Shown: positions 5,542 through 7,126 of the stretch, piece after piece
How positions within the stretch are numbered: position 1 is the stretch's first letter
How the letters are laid out: each line of letters starts with the position of its first letter
Source of the DNA: JAYEKL01 sp034660995
Lineage (GTDB): Bacteria; Patescibacteriota; Minisyncoccia; JAHIHE01; JAGLIN01
Length of the DNA: 7,126 nt
Assembly (NCBI GenBank): GCA_034660995.1
Contig: JAYEKL010000113.1
Location: 1-7,126 of the forward strand
Direction of reading: 5' to 3'
Translations under genes and position numbers: made by a program
Notes under the pieces: generated by a model
Seen by the model: only the letters and a program-made list of their open reading frames with translations
Databases searched by the model: none
What the model was told of the DNA's origin: nothing

Positions 5542-5575
5542 AAAAAAATAGCTAGATACTATATAATACTAGCTA
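5542..5575 (-). terminator. Possible terminator overlapping the stop codon of the basic-protein gene
   Basis: Read on the minus strand, TAGCTAG (5575-5569) and CTAGCTA (5555-5549) form a 7-base-pair stem around a 13-base loop. Seven Ts (5548-5542) follow directly. The TAG stop codon (5561-5559) lies in the loop, so the hairpin overlaps the last codons. The stem is short and only moderately GC-containing, so it may be weak. Confidence 0.45.
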
Positions 5576-5948
5576 GTGTTGATGTTGCACGTTCTTTATT
5601 TAAGCGTATGACTTTGCCATAGCCCTCTAGTCCTGCGCATCTCTCTTTTCCTGTATCCACGAAATAGGTCATTTTTTTAAGAGAAATACTTGTTACATTA
5701 ATAGAATAGATTTGTTTGTCGAATCTCACACTTATTACTCCTTTCATTGCTCCCTGCTTAACCACTTCTTCCACAACTATATTCTCAGGAAGTTCAGGTT
5801 TCAATGTGCCAATCTTAGAAATCTCTAGATTTTTTTCTTTGTTGGCTTTTATTTCTTTTTCCCTTCTCTTTTTTCTTTTGTTTCTCTTCTTTCTTCTTTC
5901 GTCAGACTTTCTTTGCTGTTTTAATCTCAGTTTACTTTTAAATGACAT
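5559..5948 (-). CDS. Hypothetical protein with a Lys/Arg-rich N-terminal tail
   Basis: I do not recognise this 129-residue protein. In the first 40 residues, 21 are Lys or Arg and only five are acidic (for example RRKKRNKRKKRREKE), so the tail should be helical or disordered and could bind nucleic acid or an acidic protein. From about residue 45 a small domain of roughly 80 residues follows, with beta-like stretches (NIVVEEVV, GVISVRFD, IYSINVTSISL) and one Cys in KERCAGLEGYG. No signal peptide or membrane segment is seen. The minus strand is chosen over the overlapping + frame because the gene has a consensus promoter, a strong SD 7 bases before the ATG and terminators at its end; the + frame is only the hydrophobic shadow of the Lys/Arg codons. 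It converges on the acidic-protein gene and diverges from lgt. Confidence 0.78.
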   Translation of the reverse strand: MSFKSKLRLKQQRKSDERRKKRNKRKKRREKEIKANKEKNLEISKIGTLKPELPENIVVEEVVKQGAMKGVISVRFDKQIYSINVTSISLKKMTYFVDTGKERCAGLEGYGKVIRLNKERATSTLASII

Positions 5949-5955
5949 AAAATTA

Positions 5956-5962
5956 CTCCTTT
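5956..5962 (-). promoter_or_regulatory. Strong ribosome binding site of the basic-protein gene
   Basis: On the minus strand AAAGGAG lies 7 bases before the ATG at 5948-5946 and decides the start. The wider match AAAGGAGTAA and the spacing equal those of the acidic-protein gene. Confidence 0.85.
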
Positions 5963-5972
5963 TGTGTTTGTA

Positions 5973-6000
5973 ATAATACAGTAATAGACAATTTTGTCAA
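5973..6000 (-). promoter_or_regulatory. Consensus promoter for the basic-protein gene
   Basis: On the minus strand a perfect TTGACA (6000-5995) is followed after 16 bases by TATTAT (5978-5973), five of six -10 bases. Transcription would start near 5966, so the leader would be only about 18 bases and just long enough to hold the SD site. This is the only perfect -35 identified in the window. Confidence 0.7.
5987..5998. promoter_or_regulatory. Candidate operator: GACAA-AA-TTGTC inverted repeat over the -35
   Basis: On the minus strand GACAAAATTGTC has two perfect 5-base arms around AA. It overlaps four bases of the -35 hexamer and extends into the spacer, where a bound dimer would block RNA polymerase. 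The regulator is unknown; autoregulation by the basic protein is only a possibility. Confidence 0.4.
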
Positions 6001-6055
6001 TAGTATGTAGTAGATAATCCAAAATTTCAAATTCATTATTCTAAATTCTAGTTTT

Positions 6056-6805
6056 ATGATTCCATATTTTACTTTTCAAGAAATAAATTTAGGCATAGTA
6101 ACAATCCAAGTTTGGGGACTTATGGCGTTTTTAGGATTTCTAACAGCTTTATTTTTTTCTATAAAAGAGGGAAGAGAAAATGGTATAGACGAAGAAAACA
6201 TTTGGGATATAATGATTTTTTCTTTGATTGGGATTATTATTGGTTCAAGGGTTTTCTATGTGATTTTAAATTTTAGAGAATTCAATAATTTGGTTGACAT
6301 TTTTAATATATATAATAACGGCGGATTTTCTTTTTTGGGTGGAGTAATAGTAGCTTCAATATTAATATATTTGTATTCAAAAATTAAAAAAATAAATATT
6401 TACAAACTAGCTGATACTTTGGTTTTTGGGGCGGTAATAGCAGTAACAATAACAAGATTGGGCTGTTTTTTTATTTATGATCATCTTGGAAAAATTACAG
6501 ATTTGCCATGGGGTAGGTTGTATGTTGATGGAATAGCAAGACATCCCGTGGCATTATATCATATAATAAGTGGTATTATTATTTTATGTTTAATTCAATA
6601 TCTTAAGAAAAAACACTTAAAAGAAGGAACCTTGGCAACATTTTTTGTTTTATTTTATTCTTTCTTTAGATTTTTTCTTGATTTTGCGCGTTGTTCTGAT
6701 TTAGAGATTTGTGATAGTCGTTATCTCGGCTTGACCTATACGCAATTGATTTTATTAATGGTTATTCCGTTTTCAGTTTATATACTTAAGAAGAAAATGT
6801 TTTAA
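6056..6805 (+). CDS. lgt: Prolipoprotein diacylglyceryl transferase (Lgt), divergent form
   Basis: Lgt moves a diacylglyceryl group from phosphatidylglycerol to the lipobox cysteine of prolipoproteins in the cytoplasmic membrane. The 249 residues and about seven hydrophobic segments (roughly 12-34, 50-71, 92-108, 119-141, 165-182, 191-210, 226-244) fit PF01790. Family motifs are recognisable: GSRVFYV (R65), GGFSFLGG (89-96), TRLGCFF (R134), TDLPWG (148-153), RHPVALYH (162-169), FRFFLDFAR (R205, R212) and a C-terminal RYLGLTYTQ. Several positions differ from E. coli Lgt. L94 sits where the catalytic-site His of HGGL is expected, C137 replaces the Asn of RIGN, H169 replaces the Glu of HPSQLYE, and the usual Gly-Glu of the next loop is not present. 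The gene has no SD and no convincing promoter. It is divergent from the basic-protein gene, and a stem-loop follows. Confidence 0.88.
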   Translation: MIPYFTFQEINLGIVTIQVWGLMAFLGFLTALFFSIKEGRENGIDEENIWDIMIFSLIGIIIGSRVFYVILNFREFNNLVDIFNIYNNGGFSFLGGVIVASILIYLYSKIKKINIYKLADTLVFGAVIAVTITRLGCFFIYDHLGKITDLPWGRLYVDGIARHPVALYHIISGIIILCLIQYLKKKHLKEGTLATFFVLFYSFFRFFLDFARCSDLEICDSRYLGLTYTQLILLMVIPFSVYILKKKMF

Positions 6806-6819
6806 TATGTGATGAGTAC

Positions 6820-6851
6820 TATAAAATGTTTATTGTAAAAAACGTTTTATA
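6820..6851 (+). terminator. Stem-loop after lgt, possible terminator without a clear U tract
   Basis: TATAAAATGTTT (6820-6831) pairs with AAACGTTTTATA (6840-6851) over 12 positions including one G-U pair, with an 8-base loop. It begins 15 bases after the lgt stop codon. No run of Ts follows, so it may be a weak terminator, an RNA-stabilising hairpin or an operator. Confidence 0.45.
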
Positions 6852-6876
6852 CTTATAATAAAAACTTATAATAAAA
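6851..6876 (+). repeat. 13-base tandem repeat containing TATAAT
   Basis: ACTTATAATAAAA occurs twice in direct succession (6851-6863 and 6864-6876). Each copy contains TATAAT, and a third TATAAT lies downstream at 6902-6907 as part of the extended -10 element. The extra copies may be decoy or alternative -10 sites, or simple slippage products. Confidence 0.85.
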
Positions 6877-6898
6877 ATTTAGTTTATTATTATTTTTA

Positions 6899-6907
6899 TG
6901 TTATAAT
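6899..6907 (+). promoter_or_regulatory. Extended -10 promoter for the LiaI/LiaF-like gene
   Basis: TGTTATAAT is a perfect TGnTATAAT element, and its 11-base context TATGTTATAAT equals that before pduL. No -35 is visible at the right distance. Transcription would start near 6914, about 33 bases before the ATG. Confidence 0.6.
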
Positions 6908-6946
6908 ATAACTATCTGTATGAATATTAATCTTATAAACTAAAAA

Positions 6947-7126
6947 ATGAAAACAAACATAGAAAGAATATCAAATGGACTTTATATCCTTCTTTTTGGC
7001 TTTGTCTTTTTGTGGGTTTCGCTTGGTTTTGTTAAAGTTGGTGTTATTTTTCAGCTTTTAAGGCTATGGCCACTGTTTTTTGTAATTGTTGGAATTGAAA
7101 TTATATTTAGGAGAACAAGATTTTCT
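6947..7126 (+). CDS. LiaI/LiaF-like (DUF5668-type) transmembrane protein, cut by the window end
   Basis: Only the first 60 residues are present; the frame is open to the last base. Two hydrophobic segments (about 10-27 and 33-54) flank a short loop. The second carries the pattern LRLWPLFFVIVGIEII, which is typical of the LiaI-LiaF-like transmembrane region: leucines before a W-P pair, then a VGIEII-like end. In Firmicutes this domain occurs in LiaF-type modulators of cell-envelope stress two-component systems, and elsewhere it occurs alone in small proteins of unknown function. Which of these applies depends on the missing part. The ATG follows an A-rich stretch with no SD, very like the pduL start, and an extended -10 promoter lies 39 bases upstream. 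Its proximity to lgt fits an envelope theme. Confidence 0.72.
   Translation, partial: MKTNIERISNGLYILLFGFVFLWVSLGFVKVGVIFQLLRLWPLFFVIVGIEIIFRRTRFS

Noticed and set aside
5716..5973. + strand hydrophobic ORF of 85 residues opposite the basic-protein gene
   Set aside because: Its Leu/Phe/Ser runs are the antisense of Lys/Arg codons. It lacks an SD, while the minus-strand gene has promoter, SD and terminator.

Overview
The window is a low-GC bacterial segment. Genes are short and tightly packed, most start codons have only A-rich sequence upstream instead of a Shine-Dalgarno (SD) site, and the spacers carry degenerate AT-rich repeats. Together with the gene content (PduL-type phosphotransacylase, a shortened acetate kinase, separate pyruvate:ferredoxin oxidoreductase subunits, a divergent Lgt), this suggests a Patescibacteria/CPR organism, probably Parcubacteria-like. 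That placement is inference; no rRNA or marker gene is present.

Region 1 (1-2772, + strand) looks like one operon behind an extended -10 promoter: pduL, ackA and a DUF389 membrane protein, with gaps of 29 and 12 bases. PduL converts acetyl-CoA to acetyl phosphate, and acetate kinase converts that to acetate plus ATP. Region 2 (2773-3835) holds two overlapping unrecognised genes, one for an exported protein with four cysteines and one for a small multi-pass membrane protein, behind their own candidate promoter. Region 3 (3859-4882) encodes the gamma and delta subunits of a pyruvate-type 2-oxoacid:ferredoxin oxidoreductase. The catalytic alpha and beta subunits are not in the window. With pduL and ackA these genes outline a pyruvate -> acetyl-CoA -> acetyl-P -> acetate route that yields ATP and reduced ferredoxin.

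Region 4 (4883-6000) differs in style. A 299-base non-coding stretch carries a near-consensus promoter and a leader of about 190 bases with possible alternative hairpins, leading to a small very acidic protein. Convergent to it is a small protein with an extremely basic N-terminus, with its own consensus promoter and a palindrome over the -35. These are the only two genes here with strong SD sites, and both use the same AAAGGAGTAA arrangement. A bidirectional terminator separates them.

Region 5 (6056-7126, + strand) holds lgt (lipoprotein diacylglyceryl transferase) with altered active-site motifs, then a stem-loop, a short tandem repeat, and an extended -10 identical over 11 bases to the one before pduL. 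The last gene is cut by the window edge and encodes a LiaI/LiaF-like (DUF5668-type) transmembrane protein.

No tRNA, rRNA, CRISPR array, transposase or integrase gene was seen. The strongest leads are the acidic/basic gene pair with its structured leader, the acetate kinase lacking the usual GIGEN glutamate, and the gamma/delta subunits without alpha/beta.
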